45,640 bases of DNA from Qipengyuania sp. GTDB lineage: Bacteria; Pseudomonadota; Alphaproteobacteria; Sphingomonadales; Sphingomonadaceae. The stretch spans positions 1-45,640 of the forward strand of contig JAIETR010000026.1 in the NCBI GenBank assembly GCA_019745075.1, read 5' to 3'. Under the pieces are notes generated by a model. The model saw only the letters and a program-made list of their open reading frames with translations, was not told the origin of the DNA and ran no database searches. The first letter of the stretch is position 1. Each line of letters opens with the position of its first letter. This document shows, one piece after another, positions 8,064-16,775 of this stretch. Made by a program: the position numbers and the translations under genes.

Positions 8064-8156
8064 TACGATTACTGCATCAGATCAGAGGGTTGTCGATTGA
8101 GCTTGAACTATCGTTCGCTGAGGGTGACGGGTCACACTTATATACTGTTATCGTAA
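8064..8156. promoter_or_regulatory. Candidate upstream activator (RtcR) sites in the rtcB-rtcR gap
   Basis: The divergent gap holds related octamers: TACGATTA (8064-8071), CTATCGTT (8108-8115) and TTATCGTA (8148-8155). The last two share TATCGT exactly 40 bp apart, and the first is a near-inverted copy. A separate palindrome GTGAC-GG-GTCAC sits at 8124-8135. Position 30-140 bp upstream of a sigma54 promoter fits enhancer sites, but the RtcR recognition sequence is not established here, so this is inference. Confidence 0.3.
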
Positions 8157-8175
8157 TTTATCCTATTGGAGAGCT

Positions 8176-9765
8176 ATGCCTCGAACCTCTGTCATTGGCT
8201 TCCTCGGCTCCACGCTCGATGCAAGCAAGCGCGATGCGTCACGTTGGAACAAGTGGCGGCCTACTGTTGGGCTCTGTATGCATCCCGACCTGCGCGTCGA
8301 TCGCTTCGTACTACTGCATGGACGCCAGCATGAAAGTTTGGCGGAACTCGTCACTCAGGACATCGCATCGGTCTCGCCAGAAACCTTGGTCGAGCGGCAC
8401 GTTCTCGACTTTGACGACGCTTGGGATTTCGAGGAAGTTTACACCGCCCTGCTGGATTTCGCCGGCGCTTTTGCCTTTGACCCTGAGACCGAGGATTATC
8501 TGGTCCACATCACCACCGGGACACACGTCGCGCAGATCTGCTTGTTTCTGCTTACGGAGGCGCGATTCCTCCCCGGCCGCCTCCTCCAGACGCAGCCGCG
8601 GCGCGGCCAGCCTGATCCGGCCGGGACTTGGAATGCGATCGATCTCGACCTCTCGCGCTACGACGGTATCGCGACCCGATTTGCGAGCCAAAACCTCGAA
8701 AGCACAGCGTTTCTCAAGGGTGGAATCGAGACCCGCAACCCGCGATTCAATACAATGATCGACGAGATCGAGCGGGTCGCTACCCGCTCGGCAGCGCCGC
8801 TCTTGTTGATGGGGCCAACGGGGGCCGGGAAAAGCCAGCTTGCGCGACGCATCTACGAACTCAAGCGCCACCGCCACCGCCTCTCCGGACCGTTTGTCGA
8901 AGTGAACTGCGCGACCCTCAAGGGCGACGGGGCGACGTCCGCTCTCTTTGGTCACCGCAAGGGCGCATTTACTGGCGCGATCAATGACCGCCCTGGCCTA
9001 CTGTGGAGCGCGGACAAAGGCATGCTGTTCCTTGATGAGATCGGCGAGCTCGGTCTCGACGAGCAGGCGATGATACTGCGCGCGATCGAAGAAGGCCGGT
9101 TTCTGCCTGTGGGAAGCGACAAGGAAGCCGAAAGTCGCTTCCAGTTGATAGCAGGCACCAATCGCGACCTCGTTGCGGGTGTAGCCAAAGGCACATTCCG
9201 CGACGACCTGTTCGCAAGATTGAACCTATGGACTTTCACTCTCCCTGGCTTGGCGGATCGACGCGAGGACATTGAGCCTAACCTTGCGTTCGAGCTTGAT
9301 CGCTACGCTGCCACAAATGATGAAAGGGTTACCTTCAACCGCGAGGCCCGCGAGCGATATCTATCCTTCGCGACTGGACCCGCCGCCGCTTGGGCAGGCA
9401 ATTTTCGCGACCTGTCGGCAAGCATAACACGTATGGCCACGCTGGCCCCCTCAGGTCGAATTGACACCACGACAGTCGAAGCTGAGATCACACGGCTAGA
9501 GCAGTTGTGGGGCGTTGGCAGTGGCGGCAGCGACGATGGCTTAACCGATCTCCTTTCACCGGATGCGATTGCCGAGCTTGACCCCTTCGACCGTGTACAG
9601 CTGGCCGCGGTCGTAAGCGTGTGCAAACGAAGCCGTTCGCAATCCGCAGCTGGCCGCGCCCTTTTCGCGGCCTCGCGAACGAGACGTAGATCGACGAACG
9701 ATGCCGACAGGTTGCGCAAATACCTGTCACGTTTCGACTTGGAGTGGAAGGACGTCAGAGGCTGA
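8176..9765 (+). CDS. rtcR: RtcR, sigma54-dependent activator of rtcBA with N-terminal CARF-like domain
   Basis: Bacterial enhancer-binding protein that switches on rtcBA. 529 residues: N-terminal regulatory domain (1-180, CARF-like, with VHITTGTHVAQICLFLL at about 110-126 as the probable ligand-binding loop), AAA+ domain with Walker A GPTGAGKS (213-220), sigma54-contact GAFTGA (263-268) and Walker B LFLDEIGE (about 284-291), R-finger region FRDDLFARLNLW, then a C-terminal HTH ending RLRKYLSRFDLEW. In related RtcR proteins the CARF domain represses the ATPase until a ligand, thought to be RNA-derived, binds; that is family knowledge. It is divergent from rtcB. No sigma70 promoter was clear. 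The ATG at 8176 lies 5 nt after the end of a GGAGA (8166-8170). Confidence 0.96.
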   Translation: MPRTSVIGFLGSTLDASKRDASRWNKWRPTVGLCMHPDLRVDRFVLLHGRQHESLAELVTQDIASVSPETLVERHVLDFDDAWDFEEVYTALLDFAGAFAFDPETEDYLVHITTGTHVAQICLFLLTEARFLPGRLLQTQPRRGQPDPAGTWNAIDLDLSRYDGIATRFASQNLESTAFLKGGIETRNPRFNTMIDEIERVATRSAAPLLLMGPTGAGKSQLARRIYELKRHRHRLSGPFVEVNCATLKGDGATSALFGHRKGAFTGAINDRPGLLWSADKGMLFLDEIGELGLDEQAMILRAIEEGRFLPVGSDKEAESRFQLIAGTNRDLVAGVAKGTFRDDLFARLNLWTFTLPGLADRREDIEPNLAFELDRYAATNDERVTFNREARERYLSFATGPAAAWAGNFRDLSASITRMATLAPSGRIDTTTVEAEITRLEQLWGVGSGGSDDGLTDLLSPDAIAELDPFDRVQLAAVVSVCKRSRSQSAAGRALFAASRTRRRSTNDADRLRKYLSRFDLEWKDVRG

Positions 9766-9852
9766 AAGTGGGCCGATTGCCGTGTGACAGGGAACGCGGT
9801 CAAGCCACGAGACGTTGCCAAGCCGATCCCATACTTGTCCAGAAAGTACCCG

Positions 9853-11208
9853 ATGTTTCGCAGCATCAATCCCGCCACTGGCGACGAGATTGCCAGCTAT
9901 CCCGAGCTAACCGAAGATGAAGTCGAGGCAAAGGTAGCACGTGCCGCAGCGCGGTTCGCCAATTGGCGGTTCTCGCCGGTCGCCGAACGCACATCCTTGC
10001 TCGAAAGGATCGCGGAGGAGTTCGATGCGCGGATCGAGCCGATGGCGCGGATGGCGAGCATGGAGATGGGCAAGACTATAATCTCGGCGCGTGCCGAGGT
10101 GCAAAAATGCGCCTCGGCGTTTCGCTATTATGCGCAGAATGGCCAAGAGTTCTTGACGCCGCAGCCGATCGCCGGAGCCAATGGCGAAGTTCACTTTCTG
10201 CCGCTTGGCCCAATCCTGGCGGTGATGCCGTGGAATTTCCCTTTCTGGCAAGTCATCCGTTTCGTCGCGCCGACGATTTTGGCGGGCAATGTCGGACTGT
10301 TGAAGCATGCCAGCATTGTCCAAGGCGTAGCAGGCATGATCGAGGAAGCGGTGATCGCCGCTGGTGCGCCCGACGGGCTGTTCCAAAATCTTGCGATAAA
10401 GTCAGACAAGGTGAGCGCCCTGATCTCCGACGATCGCATCGCTGCGGTGACCCTGACGGGGAGCGAGGGCGCGGGGCGGTCGGTTGCACAAGCCGCGGGT
10501 AAGGCGCTGAAGAAGGTTGTGCTTGAGTTAGGCGGTTCGGACCCGTTCATCGTCATGCCCTCGGCTGATATAGACCAAGCGGCGAAAGTTGCTGTAACCG
10601 CGCGGATCCAGAATAGCGGACAGTCCTGCATCTGCGCGAAGCGGATGATCGTTCACGCCGAGGTTTATGACGCGTTTGCAGACAAGTTCGTTGCCGGGAT
10701 GCTCGCGGCAAAAGCAGGTGATCCGATGGACGCAGGCAGCGCCATGGGACCACTGTCGAGCTTCGAGCAAAGGCAGACGGTTCTAAGTCAGCTGGAAGAG
10801 GCCGAGGCGAGCGGGGCGAAGCTAGTCGGGGGCAAGGCGCTTCCGGGCAAGGGTGCCTACATCAGTGGCGGAGTGCTAACTGGGGTTCCGGCGGATAGCG
10901 CCCTTGCCCATGAGGAAATCTTCGGGCCGATTGCGATGCTGTTCAAGGTCGCGAACATCGAAGAGGCGATCGCGGTCGCGAACGCCATCCCGTTCGGCCT
11001 TGGATCGTCGGTGTGGACTAATGACTCTACCGAAGAAGCTCGCTTCATTGCCGGGATCGAAGCGGGAATGATAGCGGTCAACGAGATGCTCGCGAGCATG
11101 TCCGAAGCGCCGTTCGGCGGGATAAAGCGGTCGGGCCACGGTCGTGAGTTGGGGCCATGGGGGTTGCACGAGTTTATGAACATAAAAACGGTCCTGCGCG
11201 CCGAGTGA
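9853..11208 (+). CDS. NAD(P)-dependent succinate-semialdehyde-type aldehyde dehydrogenase
   Basis: Oxidises an aldehyde, most likely succinate semialdehyde, to the acid. 451 residues from ATG 9853 (MFRSINPATGDEIASYPE), matching the start of Sad/YneI and GabD-type enzymes; an upstream GTG at 9784 would add an atypical leader. Seen: the cofactor loop MPWNFPFWQVIR, Rossmann TLTGSEGAGRSV, general-base Glu in VVLELGGSDPF, nucleophilic Cys in NSGQSCICAKR, and the C-terminal EIFGPIAMLFKV and PFGGIKRSGHGRELG. It lies 87 nt after rtcR on the same strand but has no functional tie to RNA repair. Length is typical of the Sad subgroup (about 450-460). Exact substrate and NAD versus NADP preference are not determinable. 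Confidence 0.9.
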   Translation: MFRSINPATGDEIASYPELTEDEVEAKVARAAARFANWRFSPVAERTSLLERIAEEFDARIEPMARMASMEMGKTIISARAEVQKCASAFRYYAQNGQEFLTPQPIAGANGEVHFLPLGPILAVMPWNFPFWQVIRFVAPTILAGNVGLLKHASIVQGVAGMIEEAVIAAGAPDGLFQNLAIKSDKVSALISDDRIAAVTLTGSEGAGRSVAQAAGKALKKVVLELGGSDPFIVMPSADIDQAAKVAVTARIQNSGQSCICAKRMIVHAEVYDAFADKFVAGMLAAKAGDPMDAGSAMGPLSSFEQRQTVLSQLEEAEASGAKLVGGKALPGKGAYISGGVLTGVPADSALAHEEIFGPIAMLFKVANIEEAIAVANAIPFGLGSSVWTNDSTEEARFIAGIEAGMIAVNEMLASMSEAPFGGIKRSGHGRELGPWGLHEFMNIKTVLRAE

Positions 11209-11486
11209 AAGCGTTGGCGTCGGACGAACTTTCAGCTGAAAATGGGCCGGTAGCGGCCTGGCAGCTTCTAGAAAGTGCGCCAGATGAAGCGGCCAATCGC
11301 CCCTCATCGCCATCGCGCTCCGGCGACGCGATCATGAACACGCGGCGACCCCATTCTCGACAGCGGCTGACCGGAGAGGGCAAGCGCCCGCGCAGCCGAA
11401 CACTGGTTGTACGCATGGCGTATCCCGGTCCCGGCCAGCCGCCACGCGCCTCACATGTCGCTGCGCTTCCATGCTAGGCATCGCCG

Positions 11487-12572
11487 ATGGAACCGATCGC
11501 GCACTATCTGCTGGACCGCTGGGAGACACTGTCGAAGGCACCCGAGGTCTTTATATTGTCGGTGCTGATCGTCGGCGGCGGCTGCTACGCGCTCATCGCA
11601 GCGCTGTTCAAGACACGCCTCGAGAACAAGGACGCGATCATTGAGGGTCTGAAGGCAAAGCTTGAGCGTAAGGAAGAAGCGCTGACCGAAACGCACGACC
11701 AGCTTGCGCGGATGCGGACCGAGCAAGCGGCGGAGCTGGCGGATCGACCAGTTGCGGCGCTGCCGGCATCGGCTTCGAGCATTGATGCGTCCGCGCAACC
11801 TGCTGGACGCGTCCAGCGCGATGTCACTGTCTCCGAAGCCCTGGCCTATGCCCAGTTTCATCAATGGCGACTGCGTTTTATCGACGCGGCGGGCATGGAC
11901 GGCAACCAGGTCAGCGATCACCTCGATCGGCTGGTGCAGCTGGCAGCCGATGGTGACGTCACGATCTGGGGTAAAAAGGACGAGGCCGGCGTGTGGGAGC
12001 CGATCCCGGCGACGCATTGGCTGGATTACCGCATCGAGTGGTTTGGCCTGTTGCGATCGAACGCGTCTACGGAAGCAAGGCGGTCGATTGCGGGGCGCGA
12101 CACCTATCATGCGCTGATGGCGAGCAAGGTTCAGATCGAAAAGCAGTTCCAGCCGCCGGCGATGCCGATGATGCAGATTGCCCAGGTCATGGCTCCCTCC
12201 ATTCAGATCCTCAGAACGCGCATCCTGGACGCACGCGACCGGTTCGACGCGATGGACGCGTCGGAGGATCAGCGCGCGCGGATCCGCCAGACCATGTCCT
12301 CGCTGGCGCTGTCGAACGACCCGGTATGGCAAAGCGAGGCGCTGGCCGAGGCACGGCAGGACTTGTTGCAGCTATGGGAACAGCTGTCCCGCAACGCCGA
12401 CTGGATTCGCCGTCAGGGCCGAACCGCCGCCGGCGATGCCAATTATTTCCGTAACGAGATTGAACGCAGCGAGATGCTGATGGAAATCAATGATGCGGTG
12501 CATCGGCTCGATGCCGGGCTATCCGGGCTACCGGTTCCAGCGAAGCAATATTTCGGCCCCGATTTCGACTGA
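11487..12572 (+). CDS. Membrane-anchored coiled-coil protein of unknown function upstream of IetAS-like pair
   Basis: Not assigned to a family. 361 residues: one N-terminal membrane helix (about 18-42, PEVFILSVLIVGGGCYALIAAL), a charged coiled coil (about 43-83, LENKDAIIEGLKAKLERKEEAL), a Pro/Ala/Ser linker (84-108), a folded segment (about 110-195) with VTVSEALAYAQFHQWRLRF and IWGKKDEAGVWEPIP followed by HWLDYRIEWFGLL, then a helical C-terminal half (205-361) with RTRILDARDRFDAMDA and DLLQLWEQLSRNADWIRR. The linker and topology suggest a cytoplasmic domain tethered to the membrane. It lies 147 nt before the AAA+ gene on the same strand, so it is a candidate third component or membrane sensor of that pair, by position only. 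No Shine-Dalgarno is obvious at the ATG. Confidence 0.75.
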   Translation: MEPIAHYLLDRWETLSKAPEVFILSVLIVGGGCYALIAALFKTRLENKDAIIEGLKAKLERKEEALTETHDQLARMRTEQAAELADRPVAALPASASSIDASAQPAGRVQRDVTVSEALAYAQFHQWRLRFIDAAGMDGNQVSDHLDRLVQLAADGDVTIWGKKDEAGVWEPIPATHWLDYRIEWFGLLRSNASTEARRSIAGRDTYHALMASKVQIEKQFQPPAMPMMQIAQVMAPSIQILRTRILDARDRFDAMDASEDQRARIRQTMSSLALSNDPVWQSEALAEARQDLLQLWEQLSRNADWIRRQGRTAAGDANYFRNEIERSEMLMEINDAVHRLDAGLSGLPVPAKQYFGPDFD

Positions 12573-12645
12573 CGCCGTCCGCCACCATCTCGGCGTCGCT
12601 CAAACACCACGCGCGGGGGCACCTGCCCGTACACTTCTTGCTGGC

Positions 12646-12675
12646 GTCGAAGCGTTCGAATGCGGTATATTCGTC
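12646..12675. promoter_or_regulatory. Nested TCGAA/TTCGA palindromes with a TATATT box ahead of the AAA+ gene
   Basis: The 147-nt gap before the AAA+ gene holds TCGAA-gcg-TTCGA and CGAAT-N7-ATTCG, with TATATT (12666-12671) inside the second palindrome. TATATT could be a -10 element with TSS near 12678, but no matching -35 lies 17 nt upstream. A regulated internal promoter is possible. Confidence 0.25.
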
Positions 12676-12719
12676 GAAACGGGGGGTGTATTGCGGCTGA
12701 TCCCGCGATACATATGGAT

Positions 12720-13799
12720 ATGGCATCAGCGCAGCAGCTTATTGGTCTCGTCAAGAGCCACGCCGAGGGCGATGCCGATCGTTTCTTCGATCTCGCCATG
12801 CAGTTGTCGGCGGCGGAAGAGCAAAAGGGTCATACCCGGCTCGCCGAGCAACTGCGCCAATGGGCCCATGCTGGGCAAAGCCCGCCAGCCGCAAAATCGC
12901 CCAAGCTAACACCAATTACCGCGCCGCGTGGCGATCTCGCCCAGTTTCTTATGGCGTCCTACCCCAGCGAACGGCTCAACAACGTCATTCTGCCCACCGC
13001 GATCGAGGACGAACTGGCGCATATCGTTGTGGAAACACGGATGCGCGAGAAGCTCGAGGAAAAAGGCCTGAAACCGCGCCGGCGGCTGTTGCTGTCGGGT
13101 CCGCCCGGCACGGGCAAGACGTTGAGCGCACATAGCCTGGCGGGCGAGCTGCAATATCCGCTCTTCTCGGTCATGCTGCATGGCCTGATCACCAAATTCA
13201 TGGGTGAGACTGCCCAGAAGCTCAAGCTCGTTTTCGATGCTGTGAAGTCGACCCGCGGCGTATATCTGTTCGACGAGATCGATGCGCTGGCGGCAGCGCG
13301 CGGTGAGAGCAACGATGTTGGTGAGGCCCGCCGCGTGCTCAATTCGTTTCTGCAATTTCTCGACGATGACACCGGCCCGTCCATCGTGGTGGCAACCACC
13401 AACCTGCCCGCAATTCTCGACCGGGCTGTGCTGCGCCGGTTCGATCTCGTGCTTGCCTATGAGCTGCCTGACGCCGCCGCGATCCGCGAGGCATTGGAGC
13501 GCCGCCTGCTGGGATTTTCGACCAGCCGTCTGTCATGGAAGCAGGTATCGCAACGCGCGATCGGGCTATCCACCGCCGATGTCGTTGCTGCAGCGGAAGA
13601 TGCCGCACGGCGCGCGGTGCTCGGCGATCGCAACTGCATCACCACGCTGGATTTATGCGACTCACTGGAGCGTCGTCGAGCGCTGCAGGGGCTAGGAAGA
13701 GGCAATGCCAAGGAACTTACGTCACTTCCTGCTCCAGAATATCGGCGCGCCCCATCCGTTTCGGGCAAAGACCGGGGGCGGCGGAAAGCCCCCGAGTGA
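12720..13799 (+). CDS. ietA: AAA+ ATPase, IetA-like (ATPase subunit of an IetAS defence/maintenance pair)
   Basis: ATPase of the two-gene ATPase-subtilase module described as ietAS, which stabilises Ti/Ri-type plasmids and has been reported as anti-phage. 359 residues from ATG 12720 (MASAQQLIGLVKSH, the usual family N-terminus); ATG 12714 is an equal alternative. An N-terminal helical region (1-70) is followed by the AAA+ core: Walker A GPPGTGKT (127-134), Walker B VYLFDEID (181-188), sensor-1 VVATTN (223-228), arginine finger VLRRFD (237-242), then the small lid domain. The last about 32 codons overlap the start of the protease gene in another frame, showing tight coupling. The family is thought to sense a trigger and control or feed the protease; the mechanism is not known to me. 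Confidence 0.88.
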   Translation: MASAQQLIGLVKSHAEGDADRFFDLAMQLSAAEEQKGHTRLAEQLRQWAHAGQSPPAAKSPKLTPITAPRGDLAQFLMASYPSERLNNVILPTAIEDELAHIVVETRMREKLEEKGLKPRRRLLLSGPPGTGKTLSAHSLAGELQYPLFSVMLHGLITKFMGETAQKLKLVFDAVKSTRGVYLFDEIDALAAARGESNDVGEARRVLNSFLQFLDDDTGPSIVVATTNLPAILDRAVLRRFDLVLAYELPDAAAIREALERRLLGFSTSRLSWKQVSQRAIGLSTADVVAAAEDAARRAVLGDRNCITTLDLCDSLERRRALQGLGRGNAKELTSLPAPEYRRAPSVSGKDRGRRKAPE

Positions 13800-16161
13800 C
13801 GTTCTCGATCGTGCGGGCCATGCACAGGCGCTGTTGCGAGCGATCGATGCGCTTCCCAGCATAGCCGGAGGCCAGCTCGCCGGTCTCTATCTCGAAGTGG
13901 AAAGCCGTCCCAATGAACGGCTGAAAAAGGACAGCCTCGACTCAAGCGGTGTCGAACTGCTGCGTTGCAGTTCGAAGCATGAGGAAGGCGCGATCGTCGA
14001 GGTCGCGACGCTGTTTGCGACTGAACAGGGCGTCCAGAAGCTGCGCAAAAAGGTCACGCAGTTCGAGACGGAGAACAAGCCGGACCGGGACAAGGACGGG
14101 GTGATCGTTCCGGGCGGACCCAAGAATGCCGATCTGGTGCAAAGTCTGGCCGCCATTACCGAAGCCGGCCTGCGCGCCTTGTGGCGCGGACCCCAGGACA
14201 AGTTTCCGACCGATAACGGGGCCGTGCATTGGGAAATCTGGCTCGATCCCGCCGAGGCGGAGCCGTTCATTGCCAGGGCGGCGGCGTTGCAGATCGAGAT
14301 CGGCCCGGACCGGCTGCGTTTTCCCGAGGATATTGTTGTCGTTGGGCGCGCGACCCGCGACGCCCTCGCGCTCGCGGTGCGACGGCATGGCGGTGTGCGC
14401 GCGCTGGCGGCGCCCGCGGTCACTGCGGATTTCTTCGACAGTCTCGAGGTGACCGAGCAAGCCGCCTGGGTGGCCGAGCTGGGCCAGCGGACGACCTTTT
14501 CGCAAGCGGCTGACGCTGGCTACATTACGCTGCTCGACACCGGTGTGAGCCGGGCACATCCGTTGATCGCACCCGCGCTGGCGGCAGCGGACCGGCATGC
14601 GGCGGATCCGGCATGGAGTGTCGATGACAGCAAGGGCCATGGCACGCAATTGGCCGGCCTGGCACTTTATGGCGACCTAACGATCCCGGTTCAGGATACA
14701 CGACCCGTAACCGTCGGTCACCGGCTGGAATCGGTAAAGCTGATGCCGGATGTGGGGGTTAATCCGCATCATCTCCTGGGATCGGTCACGCGAAGCGCAA
14801 TCAATGCCGTCGAGGTCACCATGCGCCGTCGCACCTACACGATGGCGGCAACGACGGATGAAGACACCCCACATGATGGCGCGCCGACTTCGTGGTCGAG
14901 TGAAGTTGATCAGCTGGCAGCGGGCGTATCCGGCCTGATCGCGCAACAGCGGCTGATTCTGATTTCGGCTGGGAACACCGATAATTTTAGCTTTGGTGCA
15001 GGGCTTTATCTCGACACTTGCGATCATGGTGACAATGAGATCGAGTCCCCGGCGCAAGCGTGGAACGCGCTGTGCATTGGCGCCTATACCGAGAAGACAT
15101 TGCTTCCGCCCGGCAGCGGACTTGGACACGTCGCGCCCGCCGGTGATTTATCACCCTGTTCGCGGACCGCATCATGGTCGGCGACCTGGCCGCTCAAGCC
15201 TGACATCGTTCTGGAGGGCGGCAACTGGGCAGCCGACGGCGCGCCCCCGCCCATGCGCCATGGCTGGCTTTGCTTGCTGAGTACGCACCACAGCTACCCG
15301 CTGCGCTCATTCTGCTTCACCCATGATACCAGCGCCGCGACCGCGCTCGCAGCCAAGCAGATCACCGAATTGTGGTCGGACTATCCGTCGCTATGGCCCG
15401 AGACGATCCGCGGGCTCTATGTCAGTTCAGCGCGCTGGACCGACCAGATGCGCTCACACTTGCCGGTGGCACCCCAAAAGGGGGACTATGCCCGGCTGTT
15501 CCAGCGCTATGGTCATGGCGTGCCGGATCTTGCGCGCGCGCGACGCAGCGCGGCCAACGCCCTCACGCTCATTGTACAGGACGTCATCGTCCCTTATGGC
15601 CTGTCGACGAAAACCGGCGGCGACGTTCATAACGAGATGCGCCTGTTTGAACTCCCTTGGCCCGTGGAAGAGCTGCGCAAGCTCGGCACTGCCAATGTCA
15701 CCCTGCGCGTGACCCTGAGTTCGTTTGTCGCGCCAAATCCATCCGAAGCATCGCGCGGCTCACGCTATCGCTATGCCTCCCATAACCTCCGCTTCAAATT
15801 GAATCGCGCGAACGAGAATCCGCAACAATTCATGGCCAGGATCAGCAAGGCCGCGGAGGATACCGGGCCGCAGAGCGACGAAGAAGATTTGTGGGACTTC
15901 GGTAGCGTCCGTCGGGATGTTGGTTCGCTGCATATCGATCAACTAACGTGTCGGGCCTCCGATCTCGCCCGGCGTAACTTAATTGCGGTCCACCCGGTTG
16001 CCGGCTGGTGGAAATCGAAATCACGATTGCAGAACGGGCTGCCCTCCGCGCGATTTGCCTTGATCGTAGAAATTGACACGCAGGAAGCCGATGTCGACAT
16101 CTACACTGAAGTCGATGCCACCGTCGCGGCAATGACAGCCACCCAGATAATCATAGGCTGA
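13705..16161 (+). CDS. ietS: Subtilisin-like (S8) serine protease, IetS-like
   Basis: Large cytoplasmic-type subtilase without a signal peptide; partner of the AAA+ ATPase. 818 residues from ATG 13705. The N-terminal LRHFLLQNIGAPHPFRAKTGGGG resembles other subtilases paired with ATPases and supports this start despite the 95-nt overlap. Catalytic triad: Asp278 (LLDTGVS), His312 (GHGTQLAG) and Ser543 (DTSAATA, with Asp in place of the usual Gly of GTSMA); oxyanion Asn424 (SAGNTDN). About 270 residues precede the protease domain and about 230 follow it (beta-rich, ANVTLRVTLSSF, ARFALIVEI). A complete triad implies an active protease. Substrate is unknown. Confidence 0.9.
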   Translation: MPRNLRHFLLQNIGAPHPFRAKTGGGGKPPSDVLDRAGHAQALLRAIDALPSIAGGQLAGLYLEVESRPNERLKKDSLDSSGVELLRCSSKHEEGAIVEVATLFATEQGVQKLRKKVTQFETENKPDRDKDGVIVPGGPKNADLVQSLAAITEAGLRALWRGPQDKFPTDNGAVHWEIWLDPAEAEPFIARAAALQIEIGPDRLRFPEDIVVVGRATRDALALAVRRHGGVRALAAPAVTADFFDSLEVTEQAAWVAELGQRTTFSQAADAGYITLLDTGVSRAHPLIAPALAAADRHAADPAWSVDDSKGHGTQLAGLALYGDLTIPVQDTRPVTVGHRLESVKLMPDVGVNPHHLLGSVTRSAINAVEVTMRRRTYTMAATTDEDTPHDGAPTSWSSEVDQLAAGVSGLIAQQRLILISAGNTDNFSFGAGLYLDTCDHGDNEIESPAQAWNALCIGAYTEKTLLPPGSGLGHVAPAGDLSPCSRTASWSATWPLKPDIVLEGGNWAADGAPPPMRHGWLCLLSTHHSYPLRSFCFTHDTSAATALAAKQITELWSDYPSLWPETIRGLYVSSARWTDQMRSHLPVAPQKGDYARLFQRYGHGVPDLARARRSAANALTLIVQDVIVPYGLSTKTGGDVHNEMRLFELPWPVEELRKLGTANVTLRVTLSSFVAPNPSEASRGSRYRYASHNLRFKLNRANENPQQFMARISKAAEDTGPQSDEEDLWDFGSVRRDVGSLHIDQLTCRASDLARRNLIAVHPVAGWWKSKSRLQNGLPSARFALIVEIDTQEADVDIYTEVDATVAAMTATQIIIG

Positions 16162-16441
16162 CCTCCTCGCCTCCATCTATCCCCCCGGCGCGATTGATCC
16201 CCACCGGCGCCCAATCCCGTCGACCATGTCGCTTCGAACGACCCTCGAGCGAGCCCTGTCACCGCAATTCCCGCACCCCGCACTCCATCCCCACTCGCTC
16301 CCCAATGCCGGCGCGCCAACGTCGTAGAGCGACGCCCCTGATGCGCGCGCGGCACCGCCCCGCGCGTCCTTTTGAGCAGAAACGCAGGCTCGATCCTGCA
16401 ATGTCATCCTGCCGGGGGCGCGCGGGAAGATCGCGCCGTAG
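16162..16441. other. 280-nt intergenic stretch, no gene seen
   Basis: Low-complexity, C-rich sequence with no plausible coding frame and no clear terminator hairpin after the subtilase stop. It looks like degenerated DNA between the protease gene and the remnant at 16442. Confidence 0.5.
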
Positions 16442-16774
16442 GTGCGGCTTTGCTCACCAGACTTCCCCGAAGTCCAGACCGCAAGCCTGGTCCTTGCTGA
16501 GGCTAATGGGGATCGTCAGCGCCTAGAGCAGGCGTTGCGCTTCTACGCCGATGCATCCCACTGGGACTCCGACATGCCCGACATGTCGTTAACATTTCTA
16601 GATCGAGGAGAACTGGCGCGCACCGCTCTAAAAGGTAAGGATCAACTCGGCAGCCATCGCGATTACGAGGGTGGACCGACGCTTGATACGTCGAAGCTGA
16701 CCGACCGGTTTTGGGACGCCGCTTCAATCGCCGGTTGGACCGCTAATGGGGCGCCAAGCTGCCATCGCCATTAA
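16442..16774 (+). pseudogene. Short open frame, possible remnant of a mobile-element hypothetical gene
   Basis: A GTG-initiated frame of 110 codons. Its central part (SLVLAEANGDRQRLEQALRFYADASHWDSDMP...FLDRGELARTALKGKD) has the composition of a real protein and resembles small hypothetical proteins common on alphaproteobacterial phages and islands, from memory only. The beginning and end do not look natural, and there is no Shine-Dalgarno. It converges on the integrase stop 2 nt away. Best read as a truncated remnant; could be a genuine small gene. Confidence 0.4.
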
Positions 16775-16775
16775 G

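Noticed and set aside
9784..9852. Longer aldehyde dehydrogenase start at GTG 9784
   Set aside because: The extra 23 residues do not fit the family; ATG 9853 begins the conserved NPATG region.
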